Assembly (NCBI RefSeq): GCF_008629675.1
Contig: NZ_VWOX01000024.1
Location: 21,553 to 85,552, forward strand
Source of the DNA: Roseiconus nitratireducens
GTDB taxonomy: Bacteria; Planctomycetota; Planctomycetia; Pirellulales; Pirellulaceae
DNA length: 64,000 nt
Reading direction: 5' to 3'
How positions within the stretch are numbered: position 1 is the first letter of the stretch; the number at the start of each line of letters is the position of its first letter. The notes under the pieces were generated by a model, which saw only the letters and a list, made by a program, of their open reading frames with translations, was not told the DNA's origin and searched no databases. Position numbers and translations under genes: made by a program. Positions 16,555-26,450 of this stretch are shown here, in pieces.

Positions 16555-17586
16555 ATGACTGATTCATCACGTCCATTGAAAAAAGCTCTGATCACGGGAA
16601 TCACCGGACAAGACGGTTCCTACCTTGCCGAACTGTTGCTGGAAAAGGGCTACGAAGTCCATGGAATTGTTCGTCGCAGCAGCACGTTCAATACCGACCG
16701 GATCGACCACATTTACATCGACCCTCACGATGAGAATGCTCGGTTGTTCCTGCACTACGGGGACCTGACAGACGGTCAGAACCTGACCAACCTGGTGCTG
16801 AACATCGAACCGGAAGAGATTTACAACCTGGGCGCGCAGTCGCACGTCCGCGTTTCGTTCGATTCGCCGGTGTACACGGTGCAGACCACGGCGGTTGGCG
16901 CCCTGAACGTTTTGGAAGCGGCACGTCAACTGAATCGCAAGCAAGCCGTTCGTGTCTACCAGGCGTCCAGCAGCGAAATGTTTGGCGACGTGGTCGAAAC
17001 GCCTCAAACCGAAAAGACACCGTTCCAGCCGCAAAGTCCCTACGCCTGTGCGAAAGTCTACGCGTTTCACCAAACTGTCAACTACCGCAACGCCTACGAT
17101 CTGTTCGCCTGCAACGGCATCCTGTTCAACCACGAATCGCCGCGTCGCGGTGAAACGTTTGTGACACGGAAGATCACTCGGGCAGCGACCCGTATCAAGA
17201 CCGGGCTGCAAGACAAACTGTACTTGGGCAATCTGGATGCCAAGCGTGACTGGGGCTATGCGAAGGACTACGTCCGAGGCATGTGGATGATGCTTCAGCA
17301 TGACACCCCGGACGATTACGTCTTGGCGACCGGTGAGACGTACACGATTCGTCAGTTCCTGGATTACACCTTCGGTTACCTGGATCTGGACTGGAGCGAG
17401 TACGTTGAAACGGATCCCCGGTACTTTCGCCCGACGGAAGTGGACTTGTTGCTCGGTGATTACAGCAAAGCCAAGAACGTCCTGGGCTGGGAGCCCGAAA
17501 CGAGCTGCAAAGAACTGGCCGAACTGATGGTCGACCACGATCTGGAACTGGCCCGCGACGAAGCGGCGCGACGCGCCCCGGCGTAG
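16555..17586 (+). CDS. gmd: GDP-mannose 4,6-dehydratase
   Basis: Makes GDP-4-keto-6-deoxy-D-mannose from GDP-mannose. The 343-aa protein begins with the nucleotide-binding ALITGITGQDGSYLAELLL, followed by VHGIVRRSSTFNT, the YQASSSEMFGD strand, and Tyr163/Lys167 in YACAKVYA. The NHESPRRGETFVTRKITR substrate loop is intact. The ATG at 16555 gives the standard N-terminus; the open frame from 16450 is not protein-like. Together with fcl it gives GDP-L-fucose. The polymerase-like gene begins 51 bases downstream, where the compact operon starts. Confidence 0.96.
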   Translation: MTDSSRPLKKALITGITGQDGSYLAELLLEKGYEVHGIVRRSSTFNTDRIDHIYIDPHDENARLFLHYGDLTDGQNLTNLVLNIEPEEIYNLGAQSHVRVSFDSPVYTVQTTAVGALNVLEAARQLNRKQAVRVYQASSSEMFGDVVETPQTEKTPFQPQSPYACAKVYAFHQTVNYRNAYDLFACNGILFNHESPRRGETFVTRKITRAATRIKTGLQDKLYLGNLDAKRDWGYAKDYVRGMWMMLQHDTPDDYVLATGETYTIRQFLDYTFGYLDLDWSEYVETDPRYFRPTEVDLLLGDYSKAKNVLGWEPETSCKELAELMVDHDLELARDEAARRAPA

Positions 17587-17637
17587 CCGCCAAGTGGTGA
17601 TCGCTGGCTGTTCACTCACACAAGCCTTTCCCGCCAC

Positions 17638-20394
17638 GTGCGTGATCTTAAGAAGCAGTCTTTTCTCCGACGCGACGTCGCGTCATTGATCGACACGTTC
17701 GTGGTGTTGATCCTGGCACTCCTACCGATTGCGACCAGCTTCGATTTCGGCGGCGTCCTCCCTTGGACGCAGTTCGTCTCCGCTTTCGCAATTGCCGTGC
17801 TTTGCGGCGGTTACTTGCTGTTCGTCATTGCTACGGCATTGAGATTCGCGGGACGGCCTCCCGCTCAGAATACGGACTGGATTGCCACCCGAGTCCCGAT
17901 TTCGCTGGTCGTGCTGTGGCTTTTGGGTTGTTCGATTCTCGCATTCCAAAATGCGTCTCTACCCGGCAATTGGGTGGAATGGCTCAGCAAGGGGGCCAAC
18001 CGCGCCTATCATGATTGGATGCAACCCATTTGGATGATCTTGGGGCAACCTGCACCGAACGATCATCCTATTTCGATTCATCCCGACAGCACGCGGCATC
18101 GTCTTCACTTTCTCTTGAGCCTGCTTCCGCTGCTCGTGTTGGTCGCGCTATCGATCTCGCGTCAACGCCGAATCGCAATGCTGTTGGCATTGCTGATGTT
18201 CGGAACGACCATCCATGCCCTCTACGGCGTATTCACCGATCTGGAGATCGCTGGAGAGCGACTGGTTGTTTCCACAATTACGACCAGCTTTGGACGATTT
18301 GTGAATCGGAACAACGCGGCCCTGTTTTTAAACCTGGGCATTGCCTGCGGCATCGGGCTGATCACGTGGCGGTTGTTTTCGATGAGCCTGCCCGACGATG
18401 ACGACATGGTTGACACGTCCGATCTCGGTGACTTGATTCGCGATCCGGCAACGACAATTGCGGCGTGTTGCATCGCCGCCAATATTGCCGCTCTATTCTT
18501 CTGCGGATCCCGCGGCGGGATCCTCTCAACGGTGTTCGGTTTCTGTGTTTTGATCCCGTTGGTTTCAGCGAGGAAAAAACTGGCCACAGCTGGCGGCGTC
18601 ATCGTTGCCTGCCTGGTATTCGCGTTGGCGACCGTGTTTTCCTTTGGCATGGAGCTCACGACAATCCGTCGGATCAGCCAAGTAACTCCTCGGCAGTTCC
18701 TGCGCGAAATCTCCGAATCAACTCGCATCCGGCATTGGCACGACTCGTGGGCGGCCGCAGTCGATTATCTACCCTTCGGTAGCGGCGGAGGCACTTATCG
18801 CTACGCATATCTTCCCTATCAAGACCTGGGTGACAATCAGACATTTGCGAATGCAGACAATCTCTATCTGGAGCTGATGGTCGAACAAGGAGTACCAGGC
18901 ATACTCCTAGCTGCAATGCTTTTTGGCACCGTCGTCTTCTCGCTGTCCCGCCTCCGCCATTCGATCTTCCCGATCGATCGTGCACTCTGCGCAACCGGTT
19001 GGTTTGCTGTCGCCGTCGTCGGCACCAACGCAATCGTTGACTTCGGTCTGCTGCTATCTTCCAACGCATACTTCTTCGCCATTCTCGTTTCGGTGATTGT
19101 GGCGCGAGCGGCCCTGTGCCCTTGTGTCGATTCTCATGCAACTTTCGAACACCCCGATGATCTCGCTACGGCTCAAGAATCATCCCCCTGGATGCGCGTC
19201 ACCTTCTGCGCTGTTGGTCTTGCGGCCAGTCTTTTTGCACTCGGGCCCCTCCGTTCGGACGCCCTCATCGATCATGCGGTCGCGAAGGGACGGATGGTGC
19301 TTCGAAGCGATCCGTGGAGCAGAGATCAACTCGAGCCGACACTTCAGCTGCTGAACCAACTCGCTCGATCGGATTCTAACGCCGACCTTGACCTTTCTAG
19401 GGCGAGGTGCCTGGTCCACCTCGCACGCGTGGAAGAAATCGAATCAATGAAACTCGACACGCTTGCTGATTTGGAGCAAGCGACGAATGCGACTCGCCTT
19501 GGACGCCGGTCGACTGGCCTTCTTCCCGAACCACCGGCAATTGACACCTACACGCTCGCCGCTTCGACGGCCGTGCGAGCTCTACAGGAAAACCCGCTTT
19601 CCGTCGAAGCACGCCTCGTGCTCATCCAAACCGATTTCCTTCCAAACCGAGAACAAACGTCGCTGGACTTGCTCAGGCAAATCAGCACGCTCCAAACGCG
19701 AAACAGTGACCTGCATTTGAGGCTAGCCGAATTGGCGGTCGTCCGGAACGCGCCTCGACTAGCCGAGAGCTTTTTACACCAGGCAACGACGCTTCGGGCT
19801 GCGAACGTCCCCGACGCGATCAATTTGGCGATCCGTAGCCCAACGCTCGAACTTGATCGATGCATCAGCCTTTCGCCCGCTTCCAGACGTCGCAGCGTCC
19901 ATCACGTTCTCGCACTGCTAAAACAGACTCCGAATTCTTCCGATCGGTATCATTCGTTCATCAAACATTCCATCGACTTCCTTGATTGCGATGCCGAGCC
20001 CTCGCGAGCCGCACGAGCAAAATGTCATTATTTGAAGAGCCGCGCGTTGTTCGAGATTGATTTGCCCATGCAAGCTGAGAAAGCAAATCGATTGGCGATC
20101 GAACTGGTGCCAACAGAACGCACTTACCACATCGGCCTGATCCTCGGCCTGATCAAACACGGAAAGTTCGCCGCCGCGATGGAGGCCGCAACCGCTGCGG
20201 AGGAGGCACTACCGGAAGATTCACAACTGGAGCAATTGATCCGACACATTGAACATCAAATCGACCAAAATTCCGCATCCGGAACACCGAACGATAACGC
20301 TGGGCCGGTGACAGGCGGGGACCGTGTCGCGAACGTGAGCCAGATGTTACCGTCGACGGCAAATCACGCCAGGTTTGCTCACCCATGGTGCTAG
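17638..20394 (+). CDS. O-antigen ligase/polymerase-like membrane protein with TPR-like tail
   Basis: A 918-aa protein. The first 510 residues hold 11-13 membrane segments with a large periplasmic loop and a short FCGSRGGILS stretch typical of Wzy_C/WaaL proteins, so it probably ligates or polymerises lipid-linked repeats. The remaining 400 residues are soluble, helical and repetitive (TPR-like), rich in Leu/Ala/Arg, and the last 40 are low complexity. The start is a GTG at 17638 with no clear ribosome site. It overlaps the flippase gene by ten bases. A second O-antigen polymerase-like gene lies at 26.4 kb. Confidence 0.82.
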   Translation: MRDLKKQSFLRRDVASLIDTFVVLILALLPIATSFDFGGVLPWTQFVSAFAIAVLCGGYLLFVIATALRFAGRPPAQNTDWIATRVPISLVVLWLLGCSILAFQNASLPGNWVEWLSKGANRAYHDWMQPIWMILGQPAPNDHPISIHPDSTRHRLHFLLSLLPLLVLVALSISRQRRIAMLLALLMFGTTIHALYGVFTDLEIAGERLVVSTITTSFGRFVNRNNAALFLNLGIACGIGLITWRLFSMSLPDDDDMVDTSDLGDLIRDPATTIAACCIAANIAALFFCGSRGGILSTVFGFCVLIPLVSARKKLATAGGVIVACLVFALATVFSFGMELTTIRRISQVTPRQFLREISESTRIRHWHDSWAAAVDYLPFGSGGGTYRYAYLPYQDLGDNQTFANADNLYLELMVEQGVPGILLAAMLFGTVVFSLSRLRHSIFPIDRALCATGWFAVAVVGTNAIVDFGLLLSSNAYFFAILVSVIVARAALCPCVDSHATFEHPDDLATAQESSPWMRVTFCAVGLAASLFALGPLRSDALIDHAVAKGRMVLRSDPWSRDQLEPTLQLLNQLARSDSNADLDLSRARCLVHLARVEEIESMKLDTLADLEQATNATRLGRRSTGLLPEPPAIDTYTLAASTAVRALQENPLSVEARLVLIQTDFLPNREQTSLDLLRQISTLQTRNSDLHLRLAELAVVRNAPRLAESFLHQATTLRAANVPDAINLAIRSPTLELDRCISLSPASRRRSVHHVLALLKQTPNSSDRYHSFIKHSIDFLDCDAEPSRAARAKCHYLKSRALFEIDLPMQAEKANRLAIELVPTERTYHIGLILGLIKHGKFAAAMEAATAAEEALPEDSQLEQLIRHIEHQIDQNSASGTPNDNAGPVTGGDRVANVSQMLPSTANHARFAHPWC

Positions 20395-21764
20395 CCCACG
20401 GGGACAAAGCCTCAACCCTGGAGGGTCAACGCGGGCGGCGTGATCGTTACCTAGTGCTGGGAGCAGCCGCGGGATTTCTTAGCAAGTTCCCCGCCCTCCT
20501 CGTCACGCTCGTTTGTGTCCCACTAGCCATCGACGCCCTCGGTGCAGAGCGATTTGGGATTTGGATCACGCTGACAACCCTGCTCAGCCTTTTCGGAATC
20601 CTGGATGGCGGAGTCGGAAACGCGATCATCAACATGGTGGCGGAGTTGGCGCAAGAGACGAGGGCAACGCGGATGCGGTCCCTCATCGCCAGCGGCTACG
20701 TGTTTGTCGGTGCGATGGCCGCCGCCTGCTTTTGTCTTCAGTTCGTTGTCATTCCAATCATCGACTGGAAATGGCTACTGTCACTGCCGGACGCGATTCC
20801 CGCGGAGGAGGTTGCTGTCGTGACGATCGCAGCTTGCACCAGCTATTTCGCCGCAATGCCGCTGTCACTTGCTTCCAGAATCTTAGTCGGATTGCAGCGT
20901 ACTCACATCGTCGCGACGTCCAATTCCATCGCCCATGTACTTACGGTGTTCGCTACGGTCTTGGCCTGGTATTTTGGTGCCAGTCTGGTGGTATTCGTCT
21001 TGTGCTTCGCGGCGCAACCCATCCTGTCGGGATTGATCAACACCGCGATCGTGTTCACAAGCGAGGGCGGCAGATTCCGTCCCGACTTCTCGGTCGCGAG
21101 CCGCAAACAGGTTTCGACGCTGCTCTCGGCAGGAAGCCTTTTCTTCGTACTGCAATTGTGCGCTGCAGCCGCTTACCAGACCGACGCGATCATCGTTTCC
21201 CATTTTTCAGGGCTGGAGGCGGCCGCCAAACTCGGCCTGACCAGCCGATTGTTCCTCTTTGTGAATTCAGCGACGGTGCTGCTGACCGGACCGTTGTGGC
21301 CGGCATTCCGCGAAGCCAGTTTGTTGGGCGATACCGAGTGGGTCAAAAAGACCTACTACAAAGCGACAACGCGTTGCCTGGCGGTTTCGATTGTGCTGAC
21401 AGGAATCTTGGCCGTGTTCTTTAATCCGATCAACCAATTGTGGACCGGAGGAGAATGCAAACCGAGCATCCTGTTGATCCTGTCAGTCTGCATATGGAGC
21501 AATCTTCAGGTACTCGGCCGAATTATGGCAATGTTGCTAAACGGCTTGCATGTCATTCGGCTGCAAGTGATTTGTTCCACAGCCATGGCAATCCTTAACG
21601 TGTTTCTTTCAATCTGGCTCACGCGTTCTCTCGGAGCACCGGGCGTGGTGATCGGCTCCATTGTCTCTTACACGATCGTTATTGTCGTCCCGTATCTTTG
21701 GCTGCTCCCTGGTTTGATGGACTCCAAGACTCATCTGGTTCCCGACCCACCGGCGCTGAACTAA
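20385..21764 (+). CDS. Wzx-like polysaccharide flippase
   Basis: A 459-aa protein with about 12 hydrophobic helices and the usual early pattern of the polysaccharide-transport/MATE superfamily: FLSKFPALLVTLVCVPLAIDALGAE followed by FGIWITLTTLLSLFGILDGGVGNAI. It would turn lipid-linked repeat units across the inner membrane. The ATG overlaps the end of the preceding ligase-like gene by ten bases, which suggests coupling. Its codons are less GC-rich than those of ugd and gmd. Confidence 0.88.
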   Translation: MVLAHGDKASTLEGQRGRRDRYLVLGAAAGFLSKFPALLVTLVCVPLAIDALGAERFGIWITLTTLLSLFGILDGGVGNAIINMVAELAQETRATRMRSLIASGYVFVGAMAAACFCLQFVVIPIIDWKWLLSLPDAIPAEEVAVVTIAACTSYFAAMPLSLASRILVGLQRTHIVATSNSIAHVLTVFATVLAWYFGASLVVFVLCFAAQPILSGLINTAIVFTSEGGRFRPDFSVASRKQVSTLLSAGSLFFVLQLCAAAAYQTDAIIVSHFSGLEAAAKLGLTSRLFLFVNSATVLLTGPLWPAFREASLLGDTEWVKKTYYKATTRCLAVSIVLTGILAVFFNPINQLWTGGECKPSILLILSVCIWSNLQVLGRIMAMLLNGLHVIRLQVICSTAMAILNVFLSIWLTRSLGAPGVVIGSIVSYTIVIVVPYLWLLPGLMDSKTHLVPDPPALN

Positions 21765-21871
21765 GTGACGTGCATCATAGAAGGAATCAAGAGACTGATG
21801 GCCACCGCTGACCGACTGCATGTGGAGCAGATCTCCGTGTTCATTCGCGATACTCAAAGGAATCCGTTCGC

Positions 21872-22615
21872 GTGAACCCCAGTGAACCAAGGAGTCGCGT
21901 CGCCGACTGCACCGCATCATTCCTGTTCACAGGTCGCATACTGGGGAAGTATGACGTCAACTTCTACCGCTGCGACGAAACGGGATTCATTCAAACGGAA
22001 GAACCCTATTGGCTGGAGGAAGCTTATGCGGATGTGATCGCCCAACAGGATTCAGGTTTGCTTGCACGTTGCCTTGCCTTCCGAACCGTGACATCCCTGC
22101 TGATCAAGGACAACTTCGAACCGAATGATGAATTCTTGGATTATGGCGGAGGCTACGGAGTTTTCACGCGTTTGATGCGAGACGACGGCTACGCCTTTCA
22201 TCACTACGATCCGATGTGCCAGAATCTTTTCGCCACCGACTTCGGAGCCGACCTGTCGAGACGTTACGCGGCCATCACGGCATTTGAAGTCTTCGAACAC
22301 TTGTCCCAGCCGAGGGAAGTCCTTCGCGAGTTGCTCGACAGTACGGACGTCGTCTTCTTTTCAACTGTCCTTCAGCCATCGCCGCCACCCGAGTCGATCG
22401 ATTCGTGGTACTACTTTCATCCGGAAATCGGACAGCACATCTCATTTTTCAACCTCGCAAGTCTGCAAAGCTTGGCAAGGCAGTTCGATTGCAGTCTTTA
22501 TTCGAACGGTTCCACTCTGCACGCGATTTCGAAACGACCGCTCTCGTTTTCGGCGGCTCGCCCCGGAATGATTTCCAAGATTCGACGCGCCGTGCTCCGC
22601 GCGAGTCGTGCCTAA
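21872..22615 (+). CDS. class I SAM methyltransferase, sugar-modifying
   Basis: A 247-aa protein of a type common in polysaccharide loci. An N-terminal Cys-containing lead (CTASFLFTGRILGKYDVNFYRC) and QTEEPYWLEEAYADVI come before motif I, FLDYGGGYGVFTRLM (about residues 88-102). ITAFEVFEHLSQPREVLREL is the strand after motif II. It probably methylates a sugar or a phosphate-capping group of the polymer; the substrate cannot be read from sequence. The start is GTG at 21872. The next gene overlaps by eight bases. Confidence 0.82.
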   Translation: MNPSEPRSRVADCTASFLFTGRILGKYDVNFYRCDETGFIQTEEPYWLEEAYADVIAQQDSGLLARCLAFRTVTSLLIKDNFEPNDEFLDYGGGYGVFTRLMRDDGYAFHHYDPMCQNLFATDFGADLSRRYAAITAFEVFEHLSQPREVLRELLDSTDVVFFSTVLQPSPPPESIDSWYYFHPEIGQHISFFNLASLQSLARQFDCSLYSNGSTLHAISKRPLSFSAARPGMISKIRRAVLRASRA

Positions 22616-23744
22616 CACGCCGCACCAGACCTCTCACTCAACAATCCATTCACAATTGAAGACTCTCCGACTCTGCGGATCCGTTTTCGCGAATCAGCGC
22701 TACGGCGGAGTCTCGCGTTATCTTGTCGAACTGGCCAAGGGGGTTGCGGCGACTGCCGACTGGAATGTTCAACTTGACGCACTCCTGTACAGCAATGCCT
22801 ATTTGAGAGACGCGGCAAAGGCTTTACAGCATCCGGGAGTCCATGTGAACCGACGTCCGCGTGGGCTGAGTCAAATCAATCACATCGCTTGTCGCCTGGC
22901 AAATTCGACCGTCCGCACCGCACCGGACATCATCCACGAAGGCTTTTTTGAATCCGGCAACCTTCAAAAGAAATCGATCCCACGCGTGGCATCGTTCTAC
23001 GACATGATCAGCGAAAAGTTCATGAACGATTTGTCGATGCGGGATGCGAAACTGCAAACGGTACAGGAATCCGACAAATTGATTGCAATTTCAGAGTCAA
23101 CCAAGCGTGACATGGTCGATCTCCTTTCGATCGATCCTCAAAAAATCGAAGTCATTTATCTCGCGACCGACATGAAACGACAATCGCAGCGTTTCCCGCT
23201 GGACTCAAACGCCCCCTATATCTTGTGGGTGGGCAATCGAAACGGTTACAAGAATTTTAAAACGTTTGTCGAGGGGTTCGCGATGACACGGAATGTCCGG
23301 GCGGATCTTCAGGTTGTTTGCGCCGGCGGCCCTCCTTTGCAACCCCACGAGCTTGAACACTGGAATCAACATCGTTTAAATCCCGATCGCATGACGCATG
23401 TTCAACCGTCGGAGCAGGAATTGGCGATGCTTTATGGGCATGCCGAGATGCTGATTTACGTTTCGAAATATGAGGGTTTCGGCATTCCGCCGCTCGAAGC
23501 AATGGCCTGTGGATGTCCGGTCATTGCGTCTGACACCAGTTCGATTCCCGAAGTGACCGGCGACGCCGCGGTCCTTGTTGACCCGACGGATAGCGAAGCC
23601 GTTGCTCATTCGATGGAGCGAGTTTGGGAAGATCGCGAGTACCGCGGACGCCTGATCGAAGCCGGCGACCATCGGGTCCGCTTGTTCACCTGGGACCGAT
23701 GCGTGGAGAAACACTTGGAACTGTATTCATCGCTCGTCGCATGA
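22608..23744 (+). CDS. GT4 family glycosyltransferase
   Basis: A 378-aa GT-B glycosyltransferase. The acceptor-side N-terminus has NQRYGGVSRYLVELAKG. The donor-side C-terminus has YILWVGNRNGYKNFKTFVEG and the EX7E-type motif KYEGFGIPPLEAMACGCPVI with the two conserved Glu. It adds one sugar to the lipid-linked unit; donor and acceptor are unknown. It starts with GTG at 22608, overlapping the methyltransferase stop. Local base composition is visibly more AT-rich than the flanking biosynthesis genes. Confidence 0.88.
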   Translation: MPNTPHQTSHSTIHSQLKTLRLCGSVFANQRYGGVSRYLVELAKGVAATADWNVQLDALLYSNAYLRDAAKALQHPGVHVNRRPRGLSQINHIACRLANSTVRTAPDIIHEGFFESGNLQKKSIPRVASFYDMISEKFMNDLSMRDAKLQTVQESDKLIAISESTKRDMVDLLSIDPQKIEVIYLATDMKRQSQRFPLDSNAPYILWVGNRNGYKNFKTFVEGFAMTRNVRADLQVVCAGGPPLQPHELEHWNQHRLNPDRMTHVQPSEQELAMLYGHAEMLIYVSKYEGFGIPPLEAMACGCPVIASDTSSIPEVTGDAAVLVDPTDSEAVAHSMERVWEDREYRGRLIEAGDHRVRLFTWDRCVEKHLELYSSLVA

Positions 23745-23803
23745 CAGGGCGATCGTTTGCTGAGGACGCCCAAGCGCTGATGATCTCGAACTAATCCTTA
23801 CCC

Positions 23804-24694
23804 GTGTCAATCGAATACAAAGCACTTCCCGGTTGGCCAGAACAGCCGCCGGGCATCGCGTCATTCGCCGCAGACCTCCCCGCGAGTGAACTGCCCCGGA
23901 TATCGATTGTTTGTCCAAGCTTCCAGCAAGGGGCATTCATTGAAGACTTCATCCGGTCCGTGGTGTTTCAACGCTATCCCAATGTGGAACTTGTCATCAT
24001 CGATGGCGGCAGCAGTGACGAGACCACGGAGATATTGAAGAAATACTCCCAGTTCATCGACTACTGGATCAGTGAGCCCGATGAAGGGCAAAGCGATGCG
24101 TTGAACAAAGGGCTCGATATCGCGACAGGCGATCTCGTGGGTTGGCAAAATGCCGATGACTTCTATCTGCCAAACGCGTTCTGGCACGTCGCCCAACGCG
24201 CGTTGCAGGTACCGGCCCTCTCATCATCCGTTTTCCTGGGCCACATCGCGGTCGTCGAAGATTCGCGGGTGATTGGTCGCAAGTATTTTTGTCGATTCTC
24301 ACGCGATAGTTTGATCTATCGAGGAATCAACTTTGCAACCCAAGCTCTCTTTTTCGGACACGAGATCGCCAAGACGCACCGGATTGACAGGTCGTTGACG
24401 TATGCGATGGACGGAGAGTTCATTCTTTCGATTTCGCGAGCGGGATTCCCGTTCTACTTGGTCAATAAGTTTCTCGGAGCCTATCGCCGCCATGAAGACG
24501 CGAAGACAATTGCCCACTCGGAGGACTCAAGAGCGGAGTGGCATTCAGTCTTGAGACGCGAAGGAATCGAGCTAAAGAATCACCGGTGGAAGAAGCACGT
24601 GTTCACGATTCGCCGACTATTCGAATTGGCTCAATCGGGGAATCTGGTGCAAGCTACCGTCGAGAAGCTGTCACGGACTTCGAGACGGCCATGA
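23804..24694 (+). CDS. GT2 family glycosyltransferase
   Basis: A 296-aa GT-A enzyme. SIVCPSFQQGAFIEDFIRSV is the first nucleotide-binding strand, followed by IIDGGSSDETTEILKKY, ISEPDEGQSDALNKGL and the metal-binding region WQNADDFYLPNAF. The C-terminal part is basic and helical. The start is GTG at 23804. Its stop overlaps the acyltransferase ATG (ATGA at 24691-24694), so the two are translationally coupled. Confidence 0.9.
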   Translation: MSIEYKALPGWPEQPPGIASFAADLPASELPRISIVCPSFQQGAFIEDFIRSVVFQRYPNVELVIIDGGSSDETTEILKKYSQFIDYWISEPDEGQSDALNKGLDIATGDLVGWQNADDFYLPNAFWHVAQRALQVPALSSSVFLGHIAVVEDSRVIGRKYFCRFSRDSLIYRGINFATQALFFGHEIAKTHRIDRSLTYAMDGEFILSISRAGFPFYLVNKFLGAYRRHEDAKTIAHSEDSRAEWHSVLRREGIELKNHRWKKHVFTIRRLFELAQSGNLVQATVEKLSRTSRRP

Positions 24695-25236
24695 TGAGGT
24701 CCTTCCGCAAAGCCATCTTTCTCAGGTTGGCACGTCTTCTTCCTGCAACACGTTGCTATCGGCAACGTAGTTGGCTGATTAGAAAGGCGGGTTTTGACGT
24801 TGATCCGACGGCGCGGCTGTGTGGATCCGCCCAGATCCTAGGAACCTTTAGACTGAAAGTCGGTGCAAACACGTTCATTGGTCACGAAACGCTTATCACC
24901 GGCGGCGATTGTGAGATTCTGATCGGCGCGTCCTGCGATATCTCGACACGCGTACTGATCATCGCGGGGACTCATGAACTGACACCCCAGAACGAAAAGG
25001 TCGCGGGCCCAGGGCGGTCGGAGAACATCGTCATCGGAGACGGATGCTGGATCGGCGCCAATTCGACCATTCTGGCGGGTGTAACCATCGGGCCAAGATC
25101 GTTCGTGGCGGCCGGGGCGACCGTCACTCGTTCGATCCCGGCAAGGTCGATGGTGGGAGGCGTTCCCGCGAGGTTGATTCGCAGTTTTTCCGATCATGCC
25201 GACGCAGAGGCTGAATTGCCTTTGCAAAAAGAATGA
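24691..25236 (+). CDS. left-handed beta-helix acyltransferase
   Basis: A 181-aa hexapeptide-repeat protein: repeated [LIV]-G-x-x-x-x units (ILIGASCDIS, IVIGDGCWIGANSTILAGVTIG) and the late GGVPARLI end that is typical of sugar O-acetyltransferases of the WcaF/NodL type. The likely catalytic His is in IAGTHELTPQ. It would acetylate a sugar of the repeat unit. I start at the ATG at 24691, which overlaps the previous stop; a longer frame from 24538 lies wholly within the glycosyltransferase gene and is an artefact. Confidence 0.87.
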   Translation: MMRSFRKAIFLRLARLLPATRCYRQRSWLIRKAGFDVDPTARLCGSAQILGTFRLKVGANTFIGHETLITGGDCEILIGASCDISTRVLIIAGTHELTPQNEKVAGPGRSENIVIGDGCWIGANSTILAGVTIGPRSFVAAGATVTRSIPARSMVGGVPARLIRSFSDHADAEAELPLQKE

Positions 25237-26450
25237 CAACCGCCCCCACGACCGGCTCCCGTCGTTTCGCTCCCCGGACGGGAGAGCCCAATAGCATTCG
25301 CCAACTGGTGTTTTGGCAGAACGTCGTCAGCCTTCACCAGGTGGGGCTGCTGGAAGCTGCTGCGAAACGCCTGCCAGGACGAGTTTCATTGATCGTTGAT
25401 CAAGCGTTCAACCAGAAACGCATCGACCAGGGTTGGAGCGTGGAAACGCCCTCGGGCGTGGACCTGATTGTCAGTCCGGATAATCATGAGATTGCCACAA
25501 TCTGCCAAAACTACTCCACAGCGGACTGCCACCACGTTTTCAGCGGGATCGATGCGTATCGCGGCGTCTATCACGGTTTGAAAACCGCGAGTCAGACCGA
25601 AGCCCGTTTGAATGTCTACGCGGAGCGCCCCGATGCCCGGACACTGGTGAGACGAATGCACTCCCAGATTCGCGGACGTGTCAATGCTCGACGTTGGCGA
25701 AATCGAATCCATCGAGTTCTGGCCGTCGGTGATTTGGCGAACCAATACTACCGGCAAATCGGATTTGCACGTGAACAGGTTCGCACCTTTGGCTATTTCC
25801 ATGATTGCGCCGCGTCATCGCCCCAAAAAACTGTTTCGAAGTGTTTTCAAATTGCGTGCGTTGCGAGACAGGTACCGCTCAAGCGAATTGACCTCCTGAT
25901 TCATTCCCTTCGTCACCTTTCCGAATTCGACTGGCAGGCTTCCATTGTCGGCGATGGTCCGCTGCTCGGCCAAAACAAGAAGCTGGCAGCCTCGCTCGGA
26001 CTGTCGGACCGCGTGCATTGGACAGGAACGCTTTCTCACAATGACGTGCAGTCGATCGTACAGGGCAGCGATCTTCTTGTTCTACCCAGCGACTATGACG
26101 GTTGGGGCGCCGTCATCAACGAAGCATTCTCCGTCGGGACACCGGTTGTCGTTAGCGGTGCTTGCGGAGCGGCCACCACCGTTTGCAAACCGATTCATGG
26201 TGCAGTATTCCGGAGCGGCTGTGAACAGTCTTTGACGGATTCTTTGCTGCGTCAAATCCGGCAGGGCCCACCCACCAAGAAGCACCGGGAATGCTTACAG
26301 AACTGGTACCGACAAGCATTGGCCCCCGCGGCAGGGGCGGACTACTTGATTGAAATCCTTTCCGGGAATTCCACAGAACCGCCTTGGATTTCGTCGAGCA
26401 GCTCGTTGGATACTCAATCGCCACCTGATGGCATCGGTGACGGGTCGTGA
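25233..26450 (+). CDS. GT4 family glycosyltransferase
   Basis: A 405-aa GT-B enzyme, rather diverged at the N-terminus. The C-terminal donor domain is clear: IACVARQVPLKRIDLLIHSL, the IVGDGPLLGQNKKLAASLGL strand and turn, VHWTGTLSHNDV, and LLVLPSDYDGWGAVINEAFS with the catalytic Glu pair. It starts with ATG at 25233 in a four-base overlap with the acyltransferase stop, and its own stop overlaps the next GTG by four bases. Donor and acceptor are unknown. Confidence 0.86.
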   Translation: MTTAPTTGSRRFAPRTGEPNSIRQLVFWQNVVSLHQVGLLEAAAKRLPGRVSLIVDQAFNQKRIDQGWSVETPSGVDLIVSPDNHEIATICQNYSTADCHHVFSGIDAYRGVYHGLKTASQTEARLNVYAERPDARTLVRRMHSQIRGRVNARRWRNRIHRVLAVGDLANQYYRQIGFAREQVRTFGYFHDCAASSPQKTVSKCFQIACVARQVPLKRIDLLIHSLRHLSEFDWQASIVGDGPLLGQNKKLAASLGLSDRVHWTGTLSHNDVQSIVQGSDLLVLPSDYDGWGAVINEAFSVGTPVVVSGACGAATTVCKPIHGAVFRSGCEQSLTDSLLRQIRQGPPTKKHRECLQNWYRQALAPAAGADYLIEILSGNSTEPPWISSSSSLDTQSPPDGIGDGS